Positions 1 to 8,748 of a stretch of 64,000 nt of DNA are shown piece by piece. Where the stretch lies: NCBI RefSeq assembly GCF_025398035.1, contig NZ_CP104558.1, forward strand, positions 3,204,501 to 3,268,500, given 5' to 3'. A program made the position numbers and the translations under genes. The notes under the pieces were generated by a model that was given only the letters and a program-made list of their open reading frames with translations, did no database searches and was not told the DNA's origin. The stretch's first letter is position 1. Every line of letters starts with the position of its first letter. The stretch is from Rossellomorea vietnamensis (GTDB taxonomy: Bacteria > Bacillota > Bacilli > Bacillales > Bacillaceae_B).

Positions 1-42
1 CGAAAAAGTGTAGCCGTTTACATTTAAGTTGGTAGTGATCAT

Positions 43-80
43 AAAAAACCTTGAGGCAACTGAATGCCTCAAGGTTTAAT
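43..80 (-). terminator. Rho-independent terminator of the 88-963 gene
   Basis: Perfect 12-bp inverted repeat (AACCTTGAGGCA at 47-58, TGCCTCAAGGTT at 65-76) with a 6-nt loop. Read on the minus strand it ends in a run of T from the a-tract at 43-48. It lies just past the stop codon of the minus-strand membrane protein. Confidence 0.85.
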
Positions 81-87
81 AGAGTCC

Positions 88-963
88 TTAAAATGTTCTC
101 CCATTTGTAAGTATCCCAGTCCTCACACCAACAAAGAACTTGACCATTTTATTATTGTCCCACTTCACAACAAATTTGATCGCTTGTTCAGGAATATCAT
201 TTGAGATGTTTATTTTGTTTCCTGCTGCTTCTATTTCTTTGAAACCCTTTCCATCATGATAGTAAGCATAAATAGTGGGCTCACCCTCACTATTCTCAAA
301 TGAAAAATCGAGTGTAGCGGGTGAAGTCATCGTTATTTCCTTCACATTCTTCACTTTTTCCTCAGGAAGGGGAAAAGGGTCTGTGCCATAGACACAACCA
401 TCACCGTCTGAAATCCAGCAATAGCTGCTGTTGATGGGAATCTCTTCTCCTTGGAAAATTAGGGCAACCTCAGGCGAGCCCTTTTCCTTAATCTGTGTGG
501 CCGTTAGGTGGGATGAAAATCCAGTGAAAAGAGAAGGGCCGACAAACAGCAAAAAGACAGCGACCGGAATCAAAAAGATTCCTTTCGCAAGCCGGCCCTT
601 TAAGTCAATCTTTTGATAAATCACTTCATCCACAACATAGAAAACAGTTGAAGCGAAAATCGGCAGACCTGCATAAGGCATAGAAAATAGGGTAGAGACA
701 GGGGTGAACATCTTTATGCTGACAAGAAGGGCAGGGAGAACATGAATAATGAAATTGACTAAATGAATCGCTCTCTTAATTTTTTTTGTGACCACTCCCG
801 CCAGGAACGTAGCGGGGACGCCAACCAAAAGCATGAGTGCCCCACCGATTAATGCATAAATGACCATTGCCTGAAAGTAGGACTCCATCGGGAACAGGAT
901 AGGGGCTAGTAATAGGACGAGTAGAATGGAGATGAAGCTTACTTTTAACTTATCTTTTATCAT
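88..963 (-). CDS. Integral membrane protein of unknown function
   Basis: Unrecognised 291-aa protein. The start at 963 (protein begins MIKDKLKVSF) is preferred over the longer frame to 1074 because AAGGTG lies 5 nt before it and the extension is hydrophilic, with no ribosome site. The N-terminal half holds about five hydrophobic segments (ILLVLLLAPILF, VIYALIGGALMLLVG, an alanine/leucine-rich helix and two more); the C-terminal ~110 residues look like an extracytoplasmic domain with one Cys pair (SSYCWISDGDGCVYG). It is probably monocistronic with its own terminator, downstream of another small membrane protein gene on the same strand. No function is proposed. Confidence 0.75.
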   Translation of the reverse strand: MIKDKLKVSFISILLVLLLAPILFPMESYFQAMVIYALIGGALMLLVGVPATFLAGVVTKKIKRAIHLVNFIIHVLPALLVSIKMFTPVSTLFSMPYAGLPIFASTVFYVVDEVIYQKIDLKGRLAKGIFLIPVAVFLLFVGPSLFTGFSSHLTATQIKEKGSPEVALIFQGEEIPINSSYCWISDGDGCVYGTDPFPLPEEKVKNVKEITMTSPATLDFSFENSEGEPTIYAYYHDGKGFKEIEAAGNKINISNDIPEQAIKFVVKWDNNKMVKFFVGVRTGILTNGRTF

Positions 964-1024
964 GGGATCACCTTCTTCGTTTGCTGTAAAAAGTATATCA
1001 ATAGATGAAGGTGAATTCATTACG

Positions 1025-1276
1025 TCATGAAATATTCCTCTCGTATTTGTTCCACATATGATAGTTATACGCAAGTTGAAGGATGTGACTTAACAGCCCG
1101 ACCCCTACAAAGATGAGCGTATACATAAGATCCAAACCGATAAATCGTAGTAGAAAATACAAAACAAGGACGAGCGGTGTCATCCATAATGTACGGATCA
1201 TCTTCCTTCTATAAGTGAGGTTGAAGTAATACCATTCAAATCCTTTGTCTGTTCGTTGAGTATGATCGTCCCACAT
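1025..1276 (-). CDS. Small two-helix membrane protein, unknown function
   Basis: 83-aa protein starting MWDDHTQRTD; start chosen at 1276 because AAAGGAG stands 7 nt upstream, whereas the longer frame to 1321 runs through a terminator hairpin. It has a short polar N-terminus, a basic YRRK stretch and two hydrophobic helices separated by a short turn, so it is probably an inner-membrane protein with both ends in the cytoplasm. It lies 61 bp upstream of the 88-963 gene on the same strand and may be co-transcribed with it. I do not recognise the family. Confidence 0.65.
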   Translation of the reverse strand: MWDDHTQRTDKGFEWYYFNLTYRRKMIRTLWMTPLVLVLYFLLRFIGLDLMYTLIFVGVGLLSHILQLAYNYHMWNKYERNIS

Positions 1277-1297
1277 GAGAATTCTCCTTTCATTCCT

Positions 1298-1333
1298 AAA
1301 AAAAGGACGCCTGCGATCCAAAAGCAGACATCC
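1298..1333 (-). terminator. Rho-independent terminator of the 1341-1595 gene
   Basis: GGACGCCTGC (1305-1314) pairs with GCAGACATCC (1324-1333), fully paired in minus-strand RNA if two G-U pairs are allowed, followed on the minus strand by seven T (1298-1304). Confidence 0.8.
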
Positions 1334-1340
1334 TCTCTTA

Positions 1341-1595
1341 TCATTGATTCAGGCCATTAAACACACCAACCGTCACCACTCCAATAAGCCCTAAAATAAC
1401 CCAGATGATATAGGCAATCAGGACAATCCAACCCAACAGTTTCCTGCCAGTCAGTATCCAGTAGATTCCCAGTGCGATAAAACTAAAAAATAGTCCAAGA
1501 ATCCCCCATAACCATCTATTTTTATTATGTTTTGGGGCATCCACAAACAAATAAACGGCAATCAGAATATTGAGTATAAACATTAAGGCGTCCAA
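1341..1595 (-). CDS. Small hydrophobic membrane protein
   Basis: 84-aa protein, mostly hydrophobic, with three predicted membrane segments: residues 3-18, 30-48 and 55-78. A short charged loop (DAPKHNKNR) sits between the first two. The start is a TTG at 1593-1595 placed 6-7 nt after GGGAGG, a textbook spacing, which decides it over the internal ATG four codons later. It has its own terminator and is divergent in context from nothing obvious. Family not recognised. Confidence 0.65.
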   Translation of the reverse strand: MDALMFILNILIAVYLFVDAPKHNKNRWLWGILGLFFSFIALGIYWILTGRKLLGWIVLIAYIIWVILGLIGVVTVGVFNGLNQ

Positions 1596-1673
1596 AGTAT
1601 CCCTCCCTATTTACATTTATATGTAAAATTACCTAATTATTCTAGAGTTAAACCTCTTTTGGAAAGATAGCAA

Positions 1674-1701
1674 TAAAAAAACCAGCTGATTCCCAGCTGG
1701 C
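1674..1701 (-). terminator. Rho-independent terminator of the acyltransferase gene
   Basis: CCAGCTG / CAGCTGG stem (1682-1688 with 1694-1700), short loop, then a T7 run on the minus strand (1675-1681). It lies about 10 nt past the stop codon at 1711. Confidence 0.85.
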
Positions 1702-1710
1702 GCAGTAGAG

Positions 1711-2760
1711 TCAACCAGCCATCTTCACTTTCCCGGCCGGCTTCTTTCTTTTAATAAACGTTTTATAGTTAATGAGGGAATACACCACATAAGAGATTCC
1801 CAGGCAAACGCCAAAGATGATCACAGCATACACGAGATATTGCAGAATCAGGAGAGACTCGCTCCTGACATTCATCCATTCCATTACATTGCCCCATAAT
1901 CGCTGCCTGATCAGGGGATGCTCATGTATCAGGTAGACGCCAAGTACATAGCCTGATATGGCATTTATGGGTCTCGAGACAAAGCTGAGCTTCGAGAAGA
2001 ACAGGAACAGTGCCAACGACATGATCACAGTGAGTGGGGAGTTATAGGTCAGCAGCTTGAACGGCAGCTCCCATGCCTGCTGCAGCATCAGGGCAGTGCC
2101 TGCCCCTATAAGAATGTAAACGCTTAAATAATAGCCCGTGCTTAAGGAAGAGATAAACGTTCCGTGATGCCTGAGGTACCCGGCGACAAAATAGAGAAAG
2201 ATGAAATGCACGATACTGTACCCTCCATTGACCCCGAAGCTTTGCAGGGGATGGAAGAACTGCCAGACACAATTGACCAGGAATAATAGGAGTAGCAATT
2301 TCTCGTATTCCTTCTTTGATAACTGGTTGATGACGATATTGAGATACGGTGAAATCAGGAATAACAGGATATACACCGTGATAAACCAATAAGTCGACAG
2401 GTAGACTGGAAGGAACGATGGCAGCATGCCAGCAAGAGATCCATCAGTCCGCTGCAGGACCGCCATACCGGCAAAAATCAGCACCGAGAAAATAAAGGTT
2501 TCCCGAACCACCCTTATCGCTTTGCTCATCTTGAATGTTGACGTACACAAGAAGTATCCGCTGATCAACACGTACACGTTGACTCCAACGAGACACAGAA
2601 CCTTGATGAAGTTAAAAAGGAATTGATTGATACTACTTAACTCCGATATGTTAATATACTTCGAAAAACCGTAGGTCCCAAAATGCAACAGAACAATCAT
2701 GATCATGGAAAGGACCCTGAGAGATTCAAAGTTTGACAGCCTTATTTTTCCTGCCAACAC
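1711..2760 (-). CDS. Membrane acyltransferase (acyltransferase-3 / OafA-WecH type)
   Basis: 349-aa polytopic membrane protein. The start motif (RLSNFESLRVLSMIMIVLLHFG) with a buried His in the first helix is the hallmark of the acyltransferase-3 family, which moves acetyl or other acyl groups from the cytoplasm onto cell-surface glycans. About ten hydrophobic helices follow and the length fits the family. The start is GTG at 2758-2760 after an AAGGGGCGG-like ribosome site. The C-terminus is basic (KRKKPAGK). It is a single-gene unit with its own terminator, so the acceptor cannot be told from context; exopolysaccharide or wall polymer O-acetylation is the usual role. Confidence 0.8.
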   Translation of the reverse strand: MLAGKIRLSNFESLRVLSMIMIVLLHFGTYGFSKYINISELSSINQFLFNFIKVLCLVGVNVYVLISGYFLCTSTFKMSKAIRVVRETFIFSVLIFAGMAVLQRTDGSLAGMLPSFLPVYLSTYWFITVYILLFLISPYLNIVINQLSKKEYEKLLLLLFLVNCVWQFFHPLQSFGVNGGYSIVHFIFLYFVAGYLRHHGTFISSLSTGYYLSVYILIGAGTALMLQQAWELPFKLLTYNSPLTVIMSLALFLFFSKLSFVSRPINAISGYVLGVYLIHEHPLIRQRLWGNVMEWMNVRSESLLILQYLVYAVIIFGVCLGISYVVYSLINYKTFIKRKKPAGKVKMAG

Positions 2761-3251
2761 AACCCGCCCCTTGCTTATATGTAAGATAAATTCTACTAAT
2801 TTTAATCGATAAAAATCATCTTGTCATTCAGAATTTTCTTGAAGTAAATGAGCGATGGGTCATAGGGATGAGGAGGTGGAAAACGACTGGTTCATTTGGA
2901 TGTCCGTCAGCCGTCATACAGCTCCGGAAATAGAGAGTATAGACCCAATAATGTGTCACTTCAATCTTGTAAGCGCAACCATAAATTTCTAAATGGTATG
3001 ATACCAGGGCTGATAACGATTTTTTGACAAATAAGGACATTCACCCAGGGAGTTCCTCAAAGAGATATCCACTTTTGCAGTGTAAACATTTACAAATGGA
3101 AATATAACCATAAAGTACCAACCCTTATTATACTGGGGTTTCTTCCTGATTTTTCTTCATATAAGAATTTTAGCCTATTAAAATATCGACCTCCTTCAGC
3201 CATAATGGACAAGCAACAAAATTCGACACTATTTATGAAGGAGACATTTTT
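2761..3251. other. Intergenic region without a supported gene
   Basis: 491 bp between the divergently placed acyltransferase and LysM hydrolase genes. The only signal I find is a possible sigma-A promoter for the hydrolase, TTTACA (3089-3094) and TAAAGT (3111-3116) with a 16-bp gap, leaving a leader of about 130 nt. A minus-strand open frame at 2828-3040 lacks a ribosome site and is not believed. Confidence 0.4.
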
Positions 3252-4172
3252 TTGAAGAAAACAATCATTGCCTTTACAACTGCTGCACTCGTCTCGACAA
3301 TGGCTGCCAATTCAGCGGAAGCGGCTTCTTACCGCGTACAATCAGGTGATTCCCTTTCCGTGATTGCATATAAATATGATACGTCCGTTTCAAACTTGAA
3401 AAACTGGAATAACCTGAGCTCCGACTTGATCTATGTGAACCAAGTACTGGAGGTTTCGGCTCCAAGCAGTTCCTCTGCCAAAACCTATACCGTCCAATCA
3501 GGTGACTATCTATCAAAAATCGGTGCCAAATTCGATGTGTATGTTGCCGAATTGAAATCATGGAACAACCTGAGTAGTGATGTCATCTACCCTGGTCAAA
3601 CGTTGATCGTTTCTTCAGGCGGGACAACGACGACACCAGCACCAACAGGATCAAGTACATACACAGTACAATCAGGGGACACCCTGTCACATATCGCCGT
3701 CCGTTATGACGTGAGCGTATCATCCATCAAGTCCTGGAATGGGTTAAGCTCAGACACCATTTACGTCGGTCAAAAGCTTTCCATTAACGGTACATCTGAC
3801 GGTGGAACTCAAACGCCATCATCAAGCGTCGTCGACATCGCCAAGAAATATGTAGGAACTCCGTACGCGTGGGGAGGCACATCACCATCCGGCTTCGACT
3901 GCAGCGGATTCATCTACTACGTCTTCAACCAGGCAGGACAATCGATTGCACGTACGAACACCGAAGGCTACTACAGCAAATCCTATTTCGTATCCAGCCC
4001 GAAAGCAGGCGACCTCGTATTCTTCGAAAATACGTATAAAGCCGGCATCAGCCACATGGGGATCTACGTTGGAAACGGAGAATTCATCCACGCATCCGAC
4101 AGTGGAGTGGTCGTATCGAAGTTGAGCAATACGTACTGGAATCCTAAGTTTGTTGGGTATAAGAGATTTTAA
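3252..4172 (+). CDS. Secreted LysM / NlpC-P60 peptidoglycan endopeptidase
   Basis: 306-aa autolysin of the LytE/LytF/CwlS type. Order: signal peptide (residues 1-25, ending SAEA-A), three LysM peptidoglycan-binding repeats (about 27-70, 77-121, 136-180; each YxVQSGDxLSxIAxxYDxxVxxLKxWNxLSSDxIYxxQ), Ser/Thr-rich linkers, and a C-terminal NlpC/P60 domain (about 190-306). The catalytic Cys is in FDCSGF, the His in ISHMGIYVG, and a third polar residue in FIHAS. The family cuts the D-Glu-diaminopimelate stem-peptide bond during cell separation or wall growth. The TTG start at 3252 follows AAGGAGAC at good spacing. Single gene with its own terminator. Confidence 0.93.
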   Translation: MKKTIIAFTTAALVSTMAANSAEAASYRVQSGDSLSVIAYKYDTSVSNLKNWNNLSSDLIYVNQVLEVSAPSSSSAKTYTVQSGDYLSKIGAKFDVYVAELKSWNNLSSDVIYPGQTLIVSSGGTTTTPAPTGSSTYTVQSGDTLSHIAVRYDVSVSSIKSWNGLSSDTIYVGQKLSINGTSDGGTQTPSSSVVDIAKKYVGTPYAWGGTSPSGFDCSGFIYYVFNQAGQSIARTNTEGYYSKSYFVSSPKAGDLVFFENTYKAGISHMGIYVGNGEFIHASDSGVVVSKLSNTYWNPKFVGYKRF

Positions 4173-4182
4173 GTTTGATTGG

Positions 4183-4216
4183 AACGTCCCGCCCTTGATG
4201 GGTGGGGCGTTTTTTA
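4183..4216 (+). terminator. Rho-independent terminator of the LysM hydrolase gene
   Basis: AACGTCCCGCCC (4183-4194) pairs with GGGTGGGGCGTT through 12 bp with two G-U pairs, 4-nt loop, then a T6 run ending at 4216. Confidence 0.9.
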
Positions 4217-4244
4217 TTGAGTTATGAAGATTATTCGACACGGT

Positions 4245-4358
4245 GCCATGATTATTGGAAATCTCGCATGAAAAATTTGTTTCTCGCACGAAAGGAATAT
4301 ATGCCGCACAATTATCTGTAATACGGCATGATCCTCTTTAAAACCCGCATGATTCCTT
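4245..4358. repeat. 20-bp-period degenerate tandem array, copy 1
   Basis: A short motif SGCAYGA recurs with near-perfect 20-bp phasing: 4245 (GCCATGA), 4265, 4285, 4305 (CGCACAA), 4325 and 4346. Between motifs the sequence is A/T-rich and variable. The whole block from about 4232 (ATTCGACACGGTG) to CCTTCGCGA (about 4355-4363) is repeated imperfectly at 4579-4711. Confidence 0.75.
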
Positions 4359-4578
4359 CGCGAGGGTGGCTTGTTTAGGAAGATACGATTCTAAAACGGC
4401 CCATGATTCTTGGCAAGGACCTCATTCCCAACTAAAACAGACAATCTAAAGAATAAATTCGTTCAGAACGAAGATCAAAAGCCTAAAAATACGCTGTTTT
4501 GAGAACGGAGCCTCTGCCTGTTCACGGAGAAGGGAGAGTGGAGTTGGAAGAGGTTAGTAATAGGCACGGGTAAAGAGA

Positions 4579-4711
4579 ATTCGACACGGTGGCACGATTA
4601 TTTGGAATCTCGCATGATTAATCAGCATGACGCATGAAAACCCCACAGCCCGCACGATAATCCCAAATCCGGCACGATCCTCCTCCAAACCCGCATGATT
4701 CCTTCGCGACA
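4579..4711. repeat. 20-bp-period degenerate tandem array, copy 2
   Basis: SGCAYGA motifs at 4591, 4611, 4631, 4651, 4671 and 4692: the same five spacings (20, 20, 20, 20, 21) as in copy 1. The block starts with the same ATTCGACACGGTG and ends with the same TTCCTTCGCGA. It lies 170 bp upstream of the NERD gene. The stretch between the two arrays (4364-4578) has weaker related motifs (ATACGATTC, CCCATGATTC) and no gene. Confidence 0.75.
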
Positions 4712-4882
4712 AGGATCCAAACAAAGAAACCAGGCCCCAAACGGCCCGCAACCCCCATCCACAACACCACACCAACCCAAAACCAGACAATCCAAAACAA
4801 ATTCCCCTCAAAAAGCAGGATTTTCACCACAAAAGTAGAACTAATAAACAATCAAATCCCCAAAGGAGTGAACCCCCTCTAA

Positions 4883-5836
4883 ATGAATGTAAAAAAACGA
4901 ACCCCTCCTATCAAACTCCTACAAACAGAAGCCTTACTACAAAGGCTGACCCCACCAAACCATCCCAAAAGACCCCTCATTGAAAAAGATTTCAGAAAAC
5001 GAAAAGCCGGTTACCAGGGAGAGAAGACTGTGGATTATCATGTAAGCTTCCTCACCGACAAGAAGTATATGATTTTCAGTGACCTCAGGCTGCCACTCGC
5101 TCCGGATCATTTCCAGATTGATTGTCTTCTGGTCACACCCTGTTATTCCCTGCTAATCGAAATCAAGAATATTGCCGGAACCTTGACCATTGATCCCGAA
5201 TTCAATCAGCTTTCGCAATATTACAAAGGAGTCGAAACGGGCTACCCGGATCCCATCATCCAGGCCACCCGACAAAAAATATTCCTCCAGAAATGGTTCT
5301 TCAATAATAAACTCCCTTGTCCGCCAATTGAATTCCTCGTCGCTTTCAGTAACCCTGCTACAATTCTTAAAATGGCTCCAGGTCACAAAAGGATTCCTCC
5401 ATACGACAAAATGATCCATGCCCAGAACATCGTAAGTGAAATCAGTAAGCTCAATAACAGGTTCACCCGTGAAGTCACCGATCTCAAAAAAGTAAAAAGA
5501 CTCCTCTTGAATCAGCATCAACCACCCTATCCGAAAATCCTCTCAACCTACCAACTGACAGAAGCTGATCTCACTAAAGGAGTCCAATGTGAAAGATGCT
5601 CCCACATCATGATAAGGAAAATAGGAACATGGCTTTGTCCAAACTGCCATCACCTATCCAGAACCGCCCACGTCAAAGCCATAGAAGACTACTTCTTCCT
5701 CATAGAACCTACCATCACCAACCAAAAACTGAGAGATTTCCTTCACCTTTCTTCTGCAAAAACCGCAGCAGAAATCCTGAAATCACTCCCTCTGACAAAA
5801 AGCGGATCCACAAAAGGCACCATCTATACAAAGTAA
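4883..5836 (+). CDS. NERD-domain protein with C-terminal zinc ribbon
   Basis: 317-aa protein. The N-terminal part (LTPPNHPKRPLIEKDFRKRKAGYQGEK) and the core block FQIDCLLVTPCYSLLIEIKN match the NERD (nuclease-related) domain; the D...E-K triad seen here (IDCLLV...LIEIKN) is the PD-(D/E)XK-like putative active site. A basic middle region follows, and near residues 237-260 two Cys pairs (CERCSH and CPNCHH) form a zinc ribbon. NERD proteins are suspected DNA-processing enzymes; the true substrate is unknown. The start ATG follows AAGGAG at a rather long 14-nt spacing, but homologue-like sequence begins right at the first Met. The two 20-bp-period arrays sit just upstream. Confidence 0.85.
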   Translation: MNVKKRTPPIKLLQTEALLQRLTPPNHPKRPLIEKDFRKRKAGYQGEKTVDYHVSFLTDKKYMIFSDLRLPLAPDHFQIDCLLVTPCYSLLIEIKNIAGTLTIDPEFNQLSQYYKGVETGYPDPIIQATRQKIFLQKWFFNNKLPCPPIEFLVAFSNPATILKMAPGHKRIPPYDKMIHAQNIVSEISKLNNRFTREVTDLKKVKRLLLNQHQPPYPKILSTYQLTEADLTKGVQCERCSHIMIRKIGTWLCPNCHHLSRTAHVKAIEDYFFLIEPTITNQKLRDFLHLSSAKTAAEILKSLPLTKSGSTKGTIYTK

Positions 5837-5843
5837 TTAATAT

Positions 5844-5877
5844 AAAAAAACCGCCCGGAACCTAACGTCCGAACGGT
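5844..5877 (-). terminator. Terminator of the MFS transporter gene
   Basis: ACCGCCCGGA (5850-5859) with TCCGAACGGT (5868-5877), fully paired in minus-strand RNA through two U-G pairs, followed by a T7 run on the minus strand. It sits between two convergent genes and may serve the NERD gene too, less well. Confidence 0.7.
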
Positions 5878-5887
5878 CAACCTATTT

Positions 5888-7054
5888 CTATTTATAACTA
5901 AACACACCCTCAACCCCACGATCATACTTCCAATACATCCAACCACCAAGCACCACACAAGGCGCCACAACAATAGCCATTCCCATAAACGCCATACTAG
6001 GTGAGATATCATACAGGAAGCCACCGATGAACGTCAGCACCGCCGTACTCAATCCCATACCTAGGGAGGTGTACACACCCTGGGCAGCGGGAATATCCTT
6101 GCTCTCCAATTCTTCATAAATCAACCGCATAAATGCATAATGCGTCAATCCGAAGGTTAGAGAGTGGAAAAGTTGGGTAAAGATGAAGACAGGGGTGCTG
6201 GGGAAGAGGAACAACAAAGTCCAACGCGTCACAGCAGCCCCTGCTGCTATTATGAACATGAGGGAAATGCTCTTTCCCTTCAGCAACCGGTCTGAAAATG
6301 CAAAGAAAAGGATTTCAGACAACACGGCAACATTTAAGATCACGCCGATATACACGGCGCTTACATCTAATTCCTTCAAATAAAGAACGCCATAATTATA
6401 ATAAGAAGCATGTGCTCCCTGACTCAAGACAACGATTACCATCGCCCAGACAAACTTACGGGATTTCAGAAGTCTCCCGTAAGAAAGCTTCTCCTGACCA
6501 CGGGTACCGCTCATGGACTGTGGCAGTTTCGTGAGGGAAGAAAGCAAGATCACGACGATCCCGCCAAACAGAAGATAAATCACGGCACCCTCTGTAAAAA
6601 TCGATGTCAAAAATCCAACCGCAAGCAGTGCGGTCGTATACCCGATCGATCCCCAGGAACGGCTCCGGCCATAATCAATCCCGTCTTCCTTCATCATCAC
6701 AGCCGCCATGCTCTCCACCATCGGAAGCAGCATCGGATACACAAGGCTGAATAACACCATACACCCGAGCACCATCCCGAAAGAATCCATAGGCAAAAAC
6801 ATCAGTAGCGCTACCCCTGAAACCAATACAATCCATCTGGATAACCGTCCCAATGAAACCGTCTGGCTCAACTTCGGAAATACGAAGAAGCTCGAAAACG
6901 AACGGGCAATCATCCCGACGGCAATCACGGTACTCGCAGCCGAAATGGAGAAATCCTTACTCTCCACTAACCACGCTGTCCAGTAAGGAATGAAAATCCC
7001 CCATGTAAAAAATATCGCAAAGAACTGAAGTGACAACCACGACTGATTCTTCAA
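5888..7054 (-). CDS. MFS permease, YwbF / phenylpropionate-transporter-like
   Basis: 388-aa transporter with twelve hydrophobic helices. The N-terminus (LSLQFFAIFFTWGIFIPYWTAWL) and the motif GRSRSWGSIGYTTALLAVGFL resemble the LacY/HcaT-like branch of the major facilitator superfamily that includes B. subtilis YwbF. Substrate unknown; sugars, nucleosides or aromatic acids are possible. I start it at the TTG at 7052-7054, which follows AAAGGGAG; the upstream 38 residues of the open frame are polar and cross the divergent promoter region. Convergent with the NERD gene and divergent from a small secreted protein gene. Confidence 0.8.
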   Translation of the reverse strand: MKNQSWLSLQFFAIFFTWGIFIPYWTAWLVESKDFSISAASTVIAVGMIARSFSSFFVFPKLSQTVSLGRLSRWIVLVSGVALLMFLPMDSFGMVLGCMVLFSLVYPMLLPMVESMAAVMMKEDGIDYGRSRSWGSIGYTTALLAVGFLTSIFTEGAVIYLLFGGIVVILLSSLTKLPQSMSGTRGQEKLSYGRLLKSRKFVWAMVIVVLSQGAHASYYNYGVLYLKELDVSAVYIGVILNVAVLSEILFFAFSDRLLKGKSISLMFIIAAGAAVTRWTLLFLFPSTPVFIFTQLFHSLTFGLTHYAFMRLIYEELESKDIPAAQGVYTSLGMGLSTAVLTFIGGFLYDISPSMAFMGMAIVVAPCVVLGGWMYWKYDRGVEGVFSYK

Positions 7055-7159
7055 ATATATCAGATCTCCCTTTATGTATAGTTGGAAATTTTTTAACAAA
7101 CAACGATCCATTATACGGAATTCAGTCCCCGTTGACAACCAACTTAGCGACCATCTCTT

Positions 7160-7189
7160 TTGACTCAAAGAAAAATATGGTAATATAAC
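7160..7189 (+). promoter_or_regulatory. Candidate sigma-A promoter for the 7259 gene
   Basis: TTGACT (7160-7165), 18-bp gap, TATAAC (7184-7189), about 70 bp before the start codon. Confidence 0.45.
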
Positions 7190-7258
7190 AATACTTGGCA
7201 GGACTTTCAGCCTGACATCTAGAAGAAGGTAGGACAGAAATCATACAGGGGGAAAACC

Positions 7259-7780
7259 ATGCTGCGTAAAAAAACGGTGAGCGTTATAGTAGGAAGTGTT
7301 GTGCTCCTGACGGGACTGGGTGTTTATATTGCAGTTGGCAGTCTGGGAAATTCGGAAACTGGTAATCAATCGAATCAATTAGAGGCTGTGTCCACAGCGG
7401 GAGTAGAAATGAATCCAAATGGGGAAGAGAATCCATTCGGTGAAAAGGTGAAGACGCCTCTGAGTGAAAACCTGATGCGCCAATACATACATGCCATGAG
7501 CCACCAAAAGGTGAGGGCGAAAGAGAAGTGGTCGTTCTATAAGATCACCGATGAACGGATTGATTATCTGTTGGATCAATTACAAATTAACAAATATGAA
7601 GATGAGTACGTGTATGAGGATATCCTCACAGCCTGGAAAGAAGGTGATTTTTCCGGAGTGGTGGAGGATCATAATACGATTTGGCGGTTGCAGGACGGAA
7701 ATATCGGGAAAGCGACGTCTCCGTTGAGTGCCGAGCAGGAAAAGAAGTATATCGAGAGTCAGAAGAGAGAAAAGAGATAG
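7259..7780 (+). CDS. Membrane-anchored extracytoplasmic protein, DUF6241-like
   Basis: 173-aa protein with an uncleaved-looking N-terminal helix (residues 8-27: VIVGSVVLLTGLGVYIAVG), an acidic/Asn-rich linker, then a conserved-looking globular part (NPFGEKV...YIHAMSHQKVRAKEKWSFYKITDERIDYLL...). This pattern, including MSHQKV and KWxFY, is what I recall of the Bacillus DUF6241 family; function unknown. Start ATG follows AGGGGG at 9 nt. Single gene with promoter upstream and a strong hairpin downstream. Confidence 0.7.
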   Translation: MLRKKTVSVIVGSVVLLTGLGVYIAVGSLGNSETGNQSNQLEAVSTAGVEMNPNGEENPFGEKVKTPLSENLMRQYIHAMSHQKVRAKEKWSFYKITDERIDYLLDQLQINKYEDEYVYEDILTAWKEGDFSGVVEDHNTIWRLQDGNIGKATSPLSAEQEKKYIESQKREKR

Positions 7781-7861
7781 AGGGTTTACACAATTAACAA
7801 TGGAATCCGACAACTGAACAATATTTTATACGTGCTCCCCGTTATCGGGAACCCGTAAAGA

Positions 7862-7900
7862 AGAAGCTTGAGGGCTGGTGCCTCAAGCTTCTTCTTTATT
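7862..7900 (+). terminator. Strong hairpin terminator
   Basis: Perfect 12-bp stem AGAAGCTTGAGG / CCTCAAGCTTCT (7862-7873 with 7881-7892), 7-nt loop, followed by TCTTTATT. It lies between convergent genes and may act in both directions. Confidence 0.75.
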
Positions 7901-7989
7901 CCTGCGCAATAAAATAATCAACCCATACTCAACATATACAATCCATGCGCTTCGTCACTGGGGATCTCCGGATCTTTTTAACCATCGAA

Positions 7990-8748
7990 CTACCTACCAA
8001 GCCATCCCCCATCAACAGCCAACAAATGCCCATGTACATACTTTGAAGCCTCTGAAGCTAAATACACAACGGTCCCTTTAAAGTCATCGGGCTCCCCCCA
8101 ACGATCGGCAGGAATCCGATCAAGAATCTGTTTGTTTCTAATCGGGTCGTCGATTAGAGCAGTATTCATTTCTGTAGCAATATACCCTGGAACAATCGCG
8201 TTCACATTGACACCCTCTTTTGCCCATTCATTCGAGAGGGCTTTTGTCAGTTGAGCAACACCGCCTTTGGCTGCTGCATACGCTGGAACGGTCAATCCTC
8301 CTTGGAATGATAGAAGGGAAGCGGTGTTGATGATTTTGCCTCCTCCTTGAGCCACCATGTGACGTCCTGCCTCCTGACATAATAGCCAGACCACTTTTAG
8401 ATTGATATTCAGCACATCATCCCAATCCGATTCCGGGAAATCAACGGAAGGAGAGCGGCGTTGGATGCCGGCGTTGTTTACGAGAATATCAATTTTTCCA
8501 AATGTCGAGATCACATTCGGGATAGCGGATTTCACTTCGTTTGGCTTTTCAAGATCGCATGGTATGATGGAGCACTTTCTACCAAGGTGTTCAATTTCTT
8601 CCTTCACATCAGTCTGTTCCGGGTTCCTTTGAAGTAAGGCAATATCTGCTCCGGCTTCTGCCAGGGCAATTGCCATGGAGCGTCCGATACCTCGTGTTGC
8701 TCCTGTAATGGCTGCTACTTTTCCGGTTAGATCGAATAGATTCTTCAT
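7990..8748 (-). CDS. kduD: SDR dehydrogenase, KduD / gluconate-5-dehydrogenase type
   Basis: 252-aa short-chain dehydrogenase. Features: NAD(P)-binding TGATRGIG near residue 16, NNAG near 88, catalytic Ser (NTASLLS), Tyr and Lys (YAAAKGG), and C-terminal VDGG. The whole sequence (FDLTGKVAAITGATRGIG, GLTVPAYAAAKGGVAQLTKALSNEWA, VNVNAIVPGYIATEMN) is like KduD, 2-dehydro-3-deoxy-D-gluconate 5-dehydrogenase of hexuronate/pectin breakdown. No other hexuronate genes adjoin it here, so a gluconate-5-dehydrogenase role is the alternative. ATG after AAAGGAG at 8 nt. Confidence 0.85.
   Translation of the reverse strand: MKNLFDLTGKVAAITGATRGIGRSMAIALAEAGADIALLQRNPEQTDVKEEIEHLGRKCSIIPCDLEKPNEVKSAIPNVISTFGKIDILVNNAGIQRRSPSVDFPESDWDDVLNINLKVVWLLCQEAGRHMVAQGGGKIINTASLLSFQGGLTVPAYAAAKGGVAQLTKALSNEWAKEGVNVNAIVPGYIATEMNTALIDDPIRNKQILDRIPADRWGEPDDFKGTVVYLASEASKYVHGHLLAVDGGWLGR

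Noticed and set aside
2828..3040. 70-codon minus-strand frame
   Set aside because: No ribosome site, no recognisable protein features, and it crosses a probable promoter region.
4245..4698. Possible CRISPR array
   Set aside because: The repeated unit is a 7-base core with a 20-bp period; there are no long identical repeats with unique 30-40-bp spacers and no cas genes.
4554..4851. Two minus-strand open frames with Trp/Gly/Val-rich proteins
   Set aside because: They lie across the second 20-bp-period array and its low-complexity flank; composition follows the repeat and no ribosome site is present.
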